Shown here in pieces: positions 50,532 to 58,771 of a stretch of DNA of 64,000 nucleotides. The stretch lies in contig NZ_WTWY01000015.1 in assembly GCF_009870825.1 (NCBI RefSeq), forward strand, positions 94,399-158,398. Direction: 5' to 3'. Within the stretch, counting starts at the first letter, position 1, and each line of letters starts with the position of its first letter. Origin of the DNA: Paenibacillus sp. USDA918EY. GTDB lineage: Bacteria > Bacillota > Bacilli > Paenibacillales > Paenibacillaceae. Below the pieces are notes generated by a model. It saw only the letters and a program-made list of their open reading frames with translations, was not told the DNA's origin and did not search any database. Position numbers and translations under genes: made by a program.

Positions 50532-52871
50532 TTGAAAACACTTGTCATTGCAGAAAAACCCGATATGGGGCGCAACATCGCGGCCGTTATCGAACCGAAG
50601 GCCAAAAATGCCCGCACCTACATCGAAGGCGAGAATTACATCATTACTTGGGCGATCGGGCATCTGATCGGTCTGGCCGAACCCGACGCCTATGATGACA
50701 AATATAAAAAATGGAACATCGGCGACCTGCCGATCATTCCCGATCAATTCAAGCTGAAGCCGAATCCGAAAACGAAGGATCAGCTTAAAGTGATCGCCGA
50801 GCTTGCCAAACGCAGCGATTTGCTGATAAACGCATGCGACGCCGGGCGGGAAGGCCAGCATATTTTTTGCCTCATCCAGCAGCATCTGAAGCTGCGGCAG
50901 CCCGTCAAACGGCTGTGGATTTCGGACCTTACGCCCGAAACGATCCGGAAAGGTTTCGAGGAGCTCAAGGACGGCAGCGAATACGAAAACCTGTCCAAAG
51001 CGGCAAGGGCGAGAAGCGAGGCGGATTGGCTGATCGGCATGAACGGCTCGCGCGCTTTTACGACGAAACATAATGTGCTGCTGTCGGTAGGGCGGGTTCA
51101 GACCCCTGTGCTTGCGTTGGTATACGACCGGCAAAAGGAAATCGACGCGTTCAGCTCCGCCAAATTTTACGACGTAGAGGCGTTTTTTAAGCAGGGAGAC
51201 ACCGAATACAAAGGCTTATGGCAGGGCGAACGCATTCAGGATGAAGAAAAAGCCAAGGCGATTGCCGCGAAAGTGAAGGGAAAAGACGGAGTCATTCTCA
51301 GCTATGAAGTCAAAGATACAAAGGAATATCCGTTTAAGCTGTACGACCTTACGCTGCTGCAGCGGGAGGCAAACGCCAAATTCGGTTTTTCCGCGAAAAA
51401 AACGCTGGACCTGGCGCAGGCGCTGTACGAAAAACACAAGGTAATCAGTTATCCGAGAACCACCTCGAACTATGTGACCGAGCAAAACATACCGCAGATG
51501 TACAAATCGTTGGACCAGCTCCGGGGAACGGATTATGCGAAATTGGCGGAGCAGGCCGACAAGAAATTCGTACATAAAAACAATAAGTCGGTGTGCAATC
51601 CGGCCAAGGTGGAAGATCACCACGCCATATTGCCGACCAACAAAACGGCCCGCAACCTGGCGCCGGACGAAGCCAAAATATACGATCTGATCGTGCGCCG
51701 GTTTTTGTCCCATTTTTACCCGCCGGCCGAATATAAAATGCATACCGTCATGACGGAAGTGGAAAAGGAATCCTTTAAAACGACGGTGAAGCAGCTCCTT
51801 TCCGAAGGCTGGAAAATCATTTATGCCGATCAGAAAAAGGACGCCAAAAAAAGCCGTTCCAAAAAAGGCAAGGAAGACGAGGACGACGCGCAGCCCGAAG
51901 AAGAGGTCACCACGCCTTTTCATCTCGATGGGAAAGCAGGCGTCCGCTGCGCCCGCAGCGAAGCGAAGGAAAAAGAAACGCAGCCGCCCAAGCCATACAC
52001 CGAAGGCACGCTGCTGAAAGCGATGGAGAGCGCGGGCAAACAGATCGAAGACGAAGAGCTGAGGGATGCGATGAAGGATTCGGGCCTCGGCACGCCGGCC
52101 ACTCGCGCCGCCATCATCGAGCGCTTGAAGCAGGTCGGATACATCGTGATGAAAGGCAAACGGATCGTCATTACCCAAAAGGGAAAAATGGCCGTCGAGG
52201 TCATCCGCGGGGCCGGGGTCGATCTGTTGACTTCGCCGGAAATGACGGGGCAATGGGAGCGCCGATTGAACGAAATCGCCAAAGGGATCGCTTCGGATGA
52301 AACGTTTATGGCGAACGTAAAAAAGTTTGCGACCATGATCATCAGCAAGGTGAAAATGCAGTCCCGGGTCGCCAAAGAATCCTTTGAGGAAAAGCCGGGC
52401 GAGGAAACCAAACCCGCCAGAAGCCGCAAAAAAACGGCGAAGGACGGGGACGGTACTGCATCGGCGGCTGCGTCGGCCAAACCGAAGGCGGCGAAAAAGG
52501 CTGCTTCCCAAAAAACGGCCGAACCAAAAGGCGATGCGAACGAAGGCAGCCGGGAGGCAACCCAACCTGGCGCATCCCGATCGGAAACCCGTACCGTGAC
52601 CGGCATCGCTCCTTGCCCGCGGGCCGGCTGCCAAGGCACCTTGATCATGGGGCGACGGGGTTATGGCTGTTCCCGATACAAGGAGGGCTGCACGTTCGTC
52701 ATTTGGAAGGATCAATTCGGCGTTTCGCTTGAACCGGAAGACATCGCTTCGTTGGCGGCAAACGGGAGAACCGCGAGAAGTTTTCACGTAACGGGCGACG
52801 GGCGGGAGCGGCAAGGCGCGCTTGTTTTGCTGGATCGGGAAAAAGGCCTTATCGGGGTTGAGGAATCGTAA
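50532..52871 (+). CDS. topB: DNA topoisomerase III
   Basis: The TTG start at 50532 follows GAGGAGAG. The 779-residue protein begins with a TOPRIM domain (MKTLVIAEKPDMGRNIAAV, then NACDAGREGQHIF). It continues with the type IA core, whose active Tyr is in KVISYPRTTSNYV, and GVGTPATRA-type GLGTPATRAAIIERL. A Lys/Glu-rich insert lies near residues 430-465 (KKSRSKKGKEDEDD). After a Lys/Ala-rich linker, a zinc-ribbon-like tail has CPRAGCQGTLIMGRRGYGCS. It relaxes and decatenates DNA through a single-strand break. It is the only gene of its transcript. Confidence 0.95.
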   Translation: MKTLVIAEKPDMGRNIAAVIEPKAKNARTYIEGENYIITWAIGHLIGLAEPDAYDDKYKKWNIGDLPIIPDQFKLKPNPKTKDQLKVIAELAKRSDLLINACDAGREGQHIFCLIQQHLKLRQPVKRLWISDLTPETIRKGFEELKDGSEYENLSKAARARSEADWLIGMNGSRAFTTKHNVLLSVGRVQTPVLALVYDRQKEIDAFSSAKFYDVEAFFKQGDTEYKGLWQGERIQDEEKAKAIAAKVKGKDGVILSYEVKDTKEYPFKLYDLTLLQREANAKFGFSAKKTLDLAQALYEKHKVISYPRTTSNYVTEQNIPQMYKSLDQLRGTDYAKLAEQADKKFVHKNNKSVCNPAKVEDHHAILPTNKTARNLAPDEAKIYDLIVRRFLSHFYPPAEYKMHTVMTEVEKESFKTTVKQLLSEGWKIIYADQKKDAKKSRSKKGKEDEDDAQPEEEVTTPFHLDGKAGVRCARSEAKEKETQPPKPYTEGTLLKAMESAGKQIEDEELRDAMKDSGLGTPATRAAIIERLKQVGYIVMKGKRIVITQKGKMAVEVIRGAGVDLLTSPEMTGQWERRLNEIAKGIASDETFMANVKKFATMIISKVKMQSRVAKESFEEKPGEETKPARSRKKTAKDGDGTASAAASAKPKAAKKAASQKTAEPKGDANEGSREATQPGASRSETRTVTGIAPCPRAGCQGTLIMGRRGYGCSRYKEGCTFVIWKDQFGVSLEPEDIASLAANGRTARSFHVTGDGRERQGALVLLDREKGLIGVEES

Positions 52872-52884
52872 ATGAAGCGATATA

Positions 52885-52924
52885 AAAAAACAACGGACTC
52901 TTAATTCAGAGCCCGTTGTTTTTG
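52885..52924. terminator. Bidirectional terminator between topB and the HAD gene
   Basis: AAAACAACGG.ACTCT pairs with AGAG.CCCGTTGTTTTT, with A/T tails on both sides, between convergent genes. Confidence 0.8.
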
Positions 52925-53668
52925 TTCCTCTTGGACCTTCCGTTCGACGATGCCCGGAATTTCCTCGATCGAGGAGATCGTGTAAAATGAGCTGTCCGGC
53001 TTTTGCTTAAGCTCCACCATATTGAACGCCCACTCGTTGTCCTGCCGGATGTAAATGCTGTTCAGTCCGGCGGAAAGGGCGGGAGCGACGTCCGTCCGCA
53101 GCGAATTGCCGATCATCCAGGTGCAAATGCGGTCAAACGCGCCGCTTTGCAAAATGTTCTCCAGCGTGGCTTCATTTTTGTGCTGCGTAATGTAGATCCG
53201 GTCGCCAAAGTAGTCGCTAAGCTTCATTTGATCGATTTTGCGCTGCTGGATCTTGGTTTCGCCTCCGGTATAAAGGTACAGCCGGTGGCCGTCCTTTTGC
53301 AGCGTTTCGAGCGTTTCCACCATGCCGGGGTATGGCTCGACATCGCGTTCGTATACGCTGAGACCGAGCTTGTTCAGCTCGAGCTCTTCCTCCGAACGGA
53401 CCGGACGTCCCAATTTGCGGCAGAAAAACCGGTACGTTTCGATGAGGGATTTCGGGAAATTGCCGCTGCTGAAACCGGTCCGGCTTACCCGCTCGACGTC
53501 GATGTCGATTTGCTTTTGCCGGATTTCATCGGTTGTAAACGTGCCGGCCCCGAGCCAATGATGCATCAGCTCGAAAAATTCTCCCAATACAAGCCCGAAA
53601 TATTTATTGCAATGGATGAGCGTGTCATCCAGATCGAATATGATATGCTGCTTGAACGTATGATTCAT
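52901..53668 (-). CDS. HAD-superfamily hydrolase
   Basis: The start is ATG at 53668, 8 nt after AAGGAG; a GTG at 53677 overlaps that site. The 255-residue protein has motif I IIFDLDDTLIHCNKYF, motif II in LYLYTGG, the lysine in the TQHKNEAT region and motif IV TWMIGNSLRTDVAPALSAG. The helical cap marks subfamily I. It lies 12 nt after the ArsR-type regulator gene and is probably co-transcribed. The substrate is unknown. Confidence 0.9.
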   Translation of the reverse strand: MNHTFKQHIIFDLDDTLIHCNKYFGLVLGEFFELMHHWLGAGTFTTDEIRQKQIDIDVERVSRTGFSSGNFPKSLIETYRFFCRKLGRPVRSEEELELNKLGLSVYERDVEPYPGMVETLETLQKDGHRLYLYTGGETKIQQRKIDQMKLSDYFGDRIYITQHKNEATLENILQSGAFDRICTWMIGNSLRTDVAPALSAGLNSIYIRQDNEWAFNMVELKQKPDSSFYTISSIEEIPGIVERKVQEEQKQRALN

Positions 53669-53680
53669 CGTTGTCACTCC

Positions 53681-54598
53681 TTATAGACGCATGTAAGATT
53701 CCAGAAACATCTGGAGCTCCGACGCACCGTCCGGACGGATGCTGAATTTCTCTTTCTCCTCGACGCCCAGGTGGATCCGCAGCAAGCCGGCTACCCGCAA
53801 GATCATCAAATGATGTTTGAGCAGCTCTTCGGATTGGTCCAAATCCCGGATCATTTCTTTGAGGGAATGCGGCTTTTCCGCCACATAGCGCAGCAGGCGC
53901 AGCCGTTTCGGATCGGAAAGCGCATGGGTCATCCGCAGCAGGCATGTAGGCGGTTCGTCTTCATCCTCCTCGGGCACGTCGACGGGATATTGGATCAGCA
54001 TCATTTTTTTGTAATAACAATAAGCGTTGATCGGCCGGTTATGAACCGTCGGGAAAAGAACAATCGTTTGCACTTCCGGCGCGTTTTCGATCACGAGTCC
54101 CCCCGAAGCGTACTCCACGAGGCTCAGCGGGTCCATTTTCGTGAGCAGGATCCGTTTTTCCAAGGCGTCCTCTTCGATCAGCGGGATAATGTCCGGTTCG
54201 ATGTTCTTGAAATAATGCTCGTACCACAGCTCGAGCAGCGGCGTGTAATGATCGCGAATTCGCCGGGCTTCCGCAACCGTAAAATCGGGAAGATACGGGG
54301 ATGCCGCCGCGTAAAGCACGTCCTCGGGCGTTTCGTACAGGCATTCCAAAAAGTTCGGCACCGAGTCGCCGTTGTTTCGGTGAATCGCCCAAGCATAAAG
54401 CACGTCGTAATCATCGAACGGCCAAGCCGCCGCTTGCGACAAGGCCGCGGACACTTCCGGCGCGAGCTTGTTTGCGACTTCACTGATCCATTCGGGCCCG
54501 ATGTCCAGATTGCGGACCCATTTCTTCGATATATATACCATGAAACTGCCCAGCAGCTCGTATATGGGTGAAACGTCTACCTTCACTTCATAGTTCAT
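53681..54598 (-). CDS. ArsR-type winged-helix regulator with a long N-terminal domain
   Basis: The 305-residue protein carries a winged helix near its C-terminus (about 225-300): HALSDPKRLRLLRYVAEKPHSL, then QSEELLKHHLMILRVAGLL. This is the ArsR helix-turn-helix pattern. The first 200 residues are mostly helical and lack ArsR metal-binding cysteines, so it may sense another ligand. It is divergent from an MFS transporter with only 121 nt between starts, which suggests that it controls the transporter and itself. The RBS GGAGG is clear. Confidence 0.85.
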   Translation of the reverse strand: MNYEVKVDVSPIYELLGSFMVYISKKWVRNLDIGPEWISEVANKLAPEVSAALSQAAAWPFDDYDVLYAWAIHRNNGDSVPNFLECLYETPEDVLYAAASPYLPDFTVAEARRIRDHYTPLLELWYEHYFKNIEPDIIPLIEEDALEKRILLTKMDPLSLVEYASGGLVIENAPEVQTIVLFPTVHNRPINAYCYYKKMMLIQYPVDVPEEDEDEPPTCLLRMTHALSDPKRLRLLRYVAEKPHSLKEMIRDLDQSEELLKHHLMILRVAGLLRIHLGVEEKEKFSIRPDGASELQMFLESYMRL

Positions 54599-54646
54599 GA
54601 AACTGACAACCTCCTATGAAATCAGTGCACCTTCATTCATTATGGC

Positions 54647-54675
54647 TTGTTGAGTAGCGGGTTGTCCACTATAAT
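54647..54675 (+). promoter_or_regulatory. Promoter of the MFS transporter gene
   Basis: TTGTTG (54647-54652), 17 nt, TATAAT (54670-54675). An ATGAA-N11-TTCAT inverted repeat just upstream (54616-54636) could be an operator. Confidence 0.75.
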
Positions 54676-54719
54676 GTTCAAGTAGTTTGCCCGGAAGTCT
54701 AGAAGGAGGAATTATTTTC

Positions 54720-55916
54720 GTGTCTAACCATCGCAGTAAAAATAGCAGCACGTCTTTTCATTATTTCATATTGCTTACCGTGATTGTAGCAGCCGGGATC
54801 AGCCAAGGGCTGCTTTTGCCGCTGCTTTCGATATTTTTGGAACGACTCGGCGTGTCGTCCTCGATGAACGGATTAAACGCGGCGGCCCTTTACGTCGGCT
54901 CGTTTGCCATGACGCTGATCGCCGAACGGACGCTCGGAAAACTCGGCTTTAAAAAACTTGCGAGCGCCGGGCTGGTGCTTGTATTGATCTCCGTCATCCT
55001 GTTTCCGCTTGTGCCCAGCGTCACGTTTTGGTTCATCCTGCGTCTGTTGGTCGGCATCGGAGACAGCGCGGTGCATTATACCGCCCAGCTTTGGGTGCTC
55101 ATGGTAACCCCGGAAGAGAAAAGAGGCAGAAATCTTTCGATATACGGCATGTCCTACGGCCTCGGATTCAGTCTGGGCCCGCTTGGCATTCCGCTGCTTA
55201 AGCTTGGGGACAGCGCGCCGTTTATCGTGCTGGCCGTTCTTGTTCTGCTCGTGCTCCTGCTGGTGCTTGTGAAGCTGCCCGACCTGCGCCCCGAGAAGGT
55301 CGACGCGGAGGAGCGTCCGGCCAAACGGTTCCGCCGCAGCTACGCGCTTGCCTGGTATGCGCTTGTTCCCGCCTTGCTGTACGGCTATATGGAATCGGGA
55401 ATCAACAGCAACTTTCCGATTTACGGCCTGCGCGTCGGACTGAGCGAGCAGCAGATCGCGTTTTTGCTGCCGTTTATCGGGGTGGGCGGACTGATCCTCC
55501 AGCTCCCGCTAGGCATGCTCAGCGACCGTTTCAGCCGGAAGCGGGTCCTTATGATCTGCGGCATCCTTGGCGGCTTGTCGTTTATGCTCGTGCCGCTGGC
55601 GGGGACGTCGACGGCCGCGATCCTGGTCCTGCTTCTCCTCGCCGGCGGCATGATCGGTTCTTTCTTTTCGCTCGGGCTTGCGTATGCGGCGGACATCCTT
55701 CCGAAACTGCTGCTGCCCGCGGCGAACGTCATCGCGTCCTTTCATTTTAACGTCGGCAGCATCGCCGGACCGAATATCGGCGGGACGCTGATGCAGTACG
55801 GATGGAACGGAGGGCTGTTCGTCGCGCTCGGTTTGGGATTTATCGTCTTCGGGCTGCTGGGCGTTTTCTTCGGGAAAAGGCGAAAAGCCGATTCCGGCGT
55901 ATCGCTGTACTCCTGA
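54720..55916 (+). CDS. MFS transporter
   Basis: The GTG start at 54720 is 9 nt after AAGGAGGA. The 398-residue protein has twelve likely membrane helices in two halves, a central basic loop (RPEKVDAEERPAKRFRR) and the MFS loop motif LGMLSDRFSRKRVLMICG between helices 8 and 9. It resembles the drug or metabolite exporter branch of the superfamily. The substrate is unknown, though the divergent ArsR-type gene suggests ligand-induced expression. Confidence 0.9.
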   Translation: MSNHRSKNSSTSFHYFILLTVIVAAGISQGLLLPLLSIFLERLGVSSSMNGLNAAALYVGSFAMTLIAERTLGKLGFKKLASAGLVLVLISVILFPLVPSVTFWFILRLLVGIGDSAVHYTAQLWVLMVTPEEKRGRNLSIYGMSYGLGFSLGPLGIPLLKLGDSAPFIVLAVLVLLVLLLVLVKLPDLRPEKVDAEERPAKRFRRSYALAWYALVPALLYGYMESGINSNFPIYGLRVGLSEQQIAFLLPFIGVGGLILQLPLGMLSDRFSRKRVLMICGILGGLSFMLVPLAGTSTAAILVLLLLAGGMIGSFFSLGLAYAADILPKLLLPAANVIASFHFNVGSIAGPNIGGTLMQYGWNGGLFVALGLGFIVFGLLGVFFGKRRKADSGVSLYS

Positions 55917-55970
55917 TTGTGAATGCATTATGATAGAAGAAAGAGAACGAGAGACAAGAGGAGAAATGTC

Positions 55971-56696
55971 ATGATCAGAATTCAGCATTTGACCAAATCC
56001 GTCGGAGTCGATAAAATTCCCGTTTTAAAAGGCGTCTCTCTCGATTTCCAGCGGGGGGAAATGATTGCGCTCGTGGGGGCGAGCGGAAGCGGAAAAAGCA
56101 CGCTGCTGCGCTGTTTGGCGCTGAAGGAAAAATGGGATCAAGGCAGCTTTGCCGTCGACGGAACCGACATTTTAAAAGATCCGTTTGCCGGCAAAAGAAA
56201 AATAAGGCGCGAATGGGCATACTTAGAACAGAACCCGCAGTTGAACCTGAACCGTACGGCTTTGAAAAACGTGTTGATCGGTCAAGCCGGCCAAACGCCG
56301 CTGTGGCGGATGGCGACGGGCATGGTGCGGTCGGACGATTATATGGGTGCGATGGACGTCATCGAACAGCTGGGCCTGCTGGAGAAGGCGCATGATAAAT
56401 GCGAGAAGTTAAGCGGCGGCGAACGGCAGCGGATCGCGATCGCGCGCGCCCTGGTGCACGGCGCCAAGGTGATCCTTGCGGACGAGCCCGTGATCGGGCT
56501 GGACCCGAAATCGCAGGAGAGCGTCATGGAAACGCTGAAAAAGCTCTGCGAAGAAGAGCGGGCCACCGTGCTGACCGTGATCCCGATCGAACTGGCCGAA
56601 CGCTACGCGACGCGGATCGTCGCCTTATCCGGCGGCGAAATCGCCTTCGATATTTCCGGACGGCGGCTGACGGTGCGCGAACGAAATATGCTATAA
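55971..56696 (+). CDS. Lone ABC transporter ATP-binding protein, PhnC-like
   Basis: ATG 55971 is 7 nt after AGAGGAG. The 241-residue ATPase has Walker A GASGSGKST, signature LSGGERQRIAIARALV, Walker B VILADEPVIGLD, and an inserted segment before the signature (LLEQNP-like YLEQNPQLNLNR, VLIGQAGQTPLW) as in PhnC. The expected switch His is replaced (LTVIPIELAERY instead of a TLHxxE-type motif), so hydrolysis may be altered. No permease or binding protein gene adjoins it. It ends 40 nt before the lipoprotein gene. Confidence 0.85.
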   Translation: MIRIQHLTKSVGVDKIPVLKGVSLDFQRGEMIALVGASGSGKSTLLRCLALKEKWDQGSFAVDGTDILKDPFAGKRKIRREWAYLEQNPQLNLNRTALKNVLIGQAGQTPLWRMATGMVRSDDYMGAMDVIEQLGLLEKAHDKCEKLSGGERQRIAIARALVHGAKVILADEPVIGLDPKSQESVMETLKKLCEEERATVLTVIPIELAERYATRIVALSGGEIAFDISGRRLTVRERNML

Positions 56697-56736
56697 GCCT
56701 GCAAGCCAAGGCTTTGGATAGAAAGAGTGATCATGT

Positions 56737-58080
56737 TTGGTAAAACGCTACTGGTTTTATATTCCCGCAGCTTTGCTGCTAATGATGATGCTTAGCGGCT
56801 GCTCGTTTATAAGCGATCCCGTGCTGCTCATGAAAACGCCGGAGCTTTCGGCCGAAAAGGAATCGTTGCGCTCGATTATCGAGGCGAACCGTCCGGAAAA
56901 TTCCAGCCTGATCCGTTCCAACCAGGAAGAAGACACCAATATTATTCACTTTGTCGATCTGGATGGGGACGGCGTGAACGAAGCGGTCGTTTTTTACGAG
57001 ACACAGGATCAGAATGTCGGCATTCATGGCATGATTTTTAAAAAGACCGGCGACGCTTGGGCGAAACAAACCACGTTCGACGGCGAAGGCAAAGTTCTCG
57101 AGTCTTTATATTTTAAAGACATGACGAACGACGGCCGCGTGGATATCGTTGCGGGTTTTTCCGGGAAAAGCGACAACGAATCCGAAGAGGACCTTCAAAA
57201 CGGACTTATCGTATACAGCTACAACGGCAAAAACGTCGAACGGATCCTCGAGCTGCCTTACACCAACTACGTCATCAGCGACATGAACCGGGATCACGTG
57301 AACGATCTGACGATCGTGAACCTGAAACGGGGCGAAAGCAATTTCATCACGACGTATCAATATAAGGATGGCAGCTTTCTGGAACTGGATAAGCTTGAGC
57401 TGAAACCGTATATTTACAATTATTACAATGTTGTCGCAGGTAAAGTATACACCGATCCAGAAGGCAATAGCGTGGACGGCATCGTGCTGGACGCTTCGCT
57501 TTCCCCGGTCGGGGAGTCCTCGATTACCAGCATCATCGTCATGGAAGACGGCAAACTGAAATCGGTGCTTCCGAAAGAAGACCAGACTTTACGGATGTAC
57601 CGGGTGTACAGCGAGGATATCAACGATGACGGAATCATCGAAATCCCGCTGCTCGAGCCGCCCGTCGGCTGGTCGTATTTCAAGAACCAGGACGATGTGC
57701 CTTATTTTTATGCGTACTACCGCTGGGACGGCAAAAGCGGTCTGAAGTTCGTGGCGGAGAAATTCCACGATTTCAAAAATGATTTCGATTTCGGATTTTT
57801 CCCTCCGCAGCTGCATAACAAAATTACGGTGGACACCAAATCGCAGCTTGGCAAATATTTGCGTTTCGTTGCGACCGACACCGGCAAAACGATCGCCGAA
57901 ATCAAATATTTCACGCAAAGCGAATGGGATAAGCAAAGCGATGACTGGAGGTACCTGTACCGGAACAACGGCAAAGTGATCGGCTACAAGAAAAACTTCG
58001 ATTTTGACATCACAAACAACAAAAACAAATCCAAAGACGAAGTACCGCCAATAGAAAGGAAGGACAGGCAAAGTGAGTAA
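56737..58080 (+). CDS. Lipoprotein with four Asp-rich repeats, beside a two-component system
   Basis: The TTG start at 56737 follows AAAGAGTGA. The signal peptide ends in lipobox LSGC (Cys near 23). The 447-residue outer-face protein has four spaced Asp/Asn-Gly loops: FVDLDGDGVNEAVVFY, KDMTNDGRVDIVAGF, SDMNRDHVNDLTIVN and EDINDDGIIEIPLLE. They recall the calcium-binding loops of FG-GAP/VCBS beta-propellers. Its stop overlaps the regulator start by 8 nt, so it is made together with the two-component system. A sensing or accessory role is likely but inferred. Confidence 0.75.
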   Translation: MVKRYWFYIPAALLLMMMLSGCSFISDPVLLMKTPELSAEKESLRSIIEANRPENSSLIRSNQEEDTNIIHFVDLDGDGVNEAVVFYETQDQNVGIHGMIFKKTGDAWAKQTTFDGEGKVLESLYFKDMTNDGRVDIVAGFSGKSDNESEEDLQNGLIVYSYNGKNVERILELPYTNYVISDMNRDHVNDLTIVNLKRGESNFITTYQYKDGSFLELDKLELKPYIYNYYNVVAGKVYTDPEGNSVDGIVLDASLSPVGESSITSIIVMEDGKLKSVLPKEDQTLRMYRVYSEDINDDGIIEIPLLEPPVGWSYFKNQDDVPYFYAYYRWDGKSGLKFVAEKFHDFKNDFDFGFFPPQLHNKITVDTKSQLGKYLRFVATDTGKTIAEIKYFTQSEWDKQSDDWRYLYRNNGKVIGYKKNFDFDITNNKNKSKDEVPPIERKDRQSE

Positions 58081-58771
58081 AGTTTTAATTTTGGAAGACG
58101 AAGATTCGATCCGCGGGTTTACCGTGATCAATTTGAAGCGCAACGGGTTCGAAGTTCTGGAGGCGTCAAACGGGAACGAGGCGCTCGAACTGCTGCTGAG
58201 CACGCCGGACATCGATATTGCGCTGCTGGACGTTATGGTGCCGGGCATCGACGGGTTCGAGGTATGCCGCCGGATCCGCGAAACCAACCAGCGTGTCGGC
58301 ATCATTTTCCTGACGGCGAAGGTCCAGGAGCAGGACAAGGTTTACGCGCTGTCGGTTGGCGCCGACGACCATGTCAGCAAGCCGTTCAGCCCGACCGAGC
58401 TGATCGCGCGGATTCAGTCGCTTTTGCGGAGAGTCAACATTCACCGCGAAACATCCGCCAAGGTGACGTTCCAATCCGGGCCGTTTTCGCTGGATTTGAT
58501 TTCCAAGCAATTTCGGAAAAACGGGCATATCATTGAGCTTACGCCAACGGAGTTTTCGCTGGTGCAATTTTTCCTCGAAAAAGAAAATACCCCGCTCAGC
58601 CGGGATGTGCTGTTGGATCATGTATGGGGCAAGGATTATATGGGCGACCCGAAAATCGTGGACGTCAACATCCGCCGTCTTCGCCAGAAGATCGAGGATA
58701 ATCCTTCCGAGCCCGAGTTCCTCCAGACCGTATGGGGTCACGGGTATAAATGGAAGGGTCAGGGACAATGA
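58073..58771 (+). CDS. OmpR-family response regulator
   Basis: The GTG start at 58073 follows AAAGGAAGGA. The 232-residue protein has a complete receiver (Glu8/Asp9 pocket, phosphorylatable Asp53 in LLDVMVPG, FLTA, Lys in VSKPFSP) and a C-terminal winged helix (LTPTEFSLVQFFLEKEN, VDVNIRRLRQKIED, WGHGYKW). It overlaps the histidine kinase gene by 4 nt. Its target genes are not evident; the co-transcribed lipoprotein gene is one candidate. Confidence 0.95.
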   Translation: MSKVLILEDEDSIRGFTVINLKRNGFEVLEASNGNEALELLLSTPDIDIALLDVMVPGIDGFEVCRRIRETNQRVGIIFLTAKVQEQDKVYALSVGADDHVSKPFSPTELIARIQSLLRRVNIHRETSAKVTFQSGPFSLDLISKQFRKNGHIIELTPTEFSLVQFFLEKENTPLSRDVLLDHVWGKDYMGDPKIVDVNIRRLRQKIEDNPSEPEFLQTVWGHGYKWKGQGQ

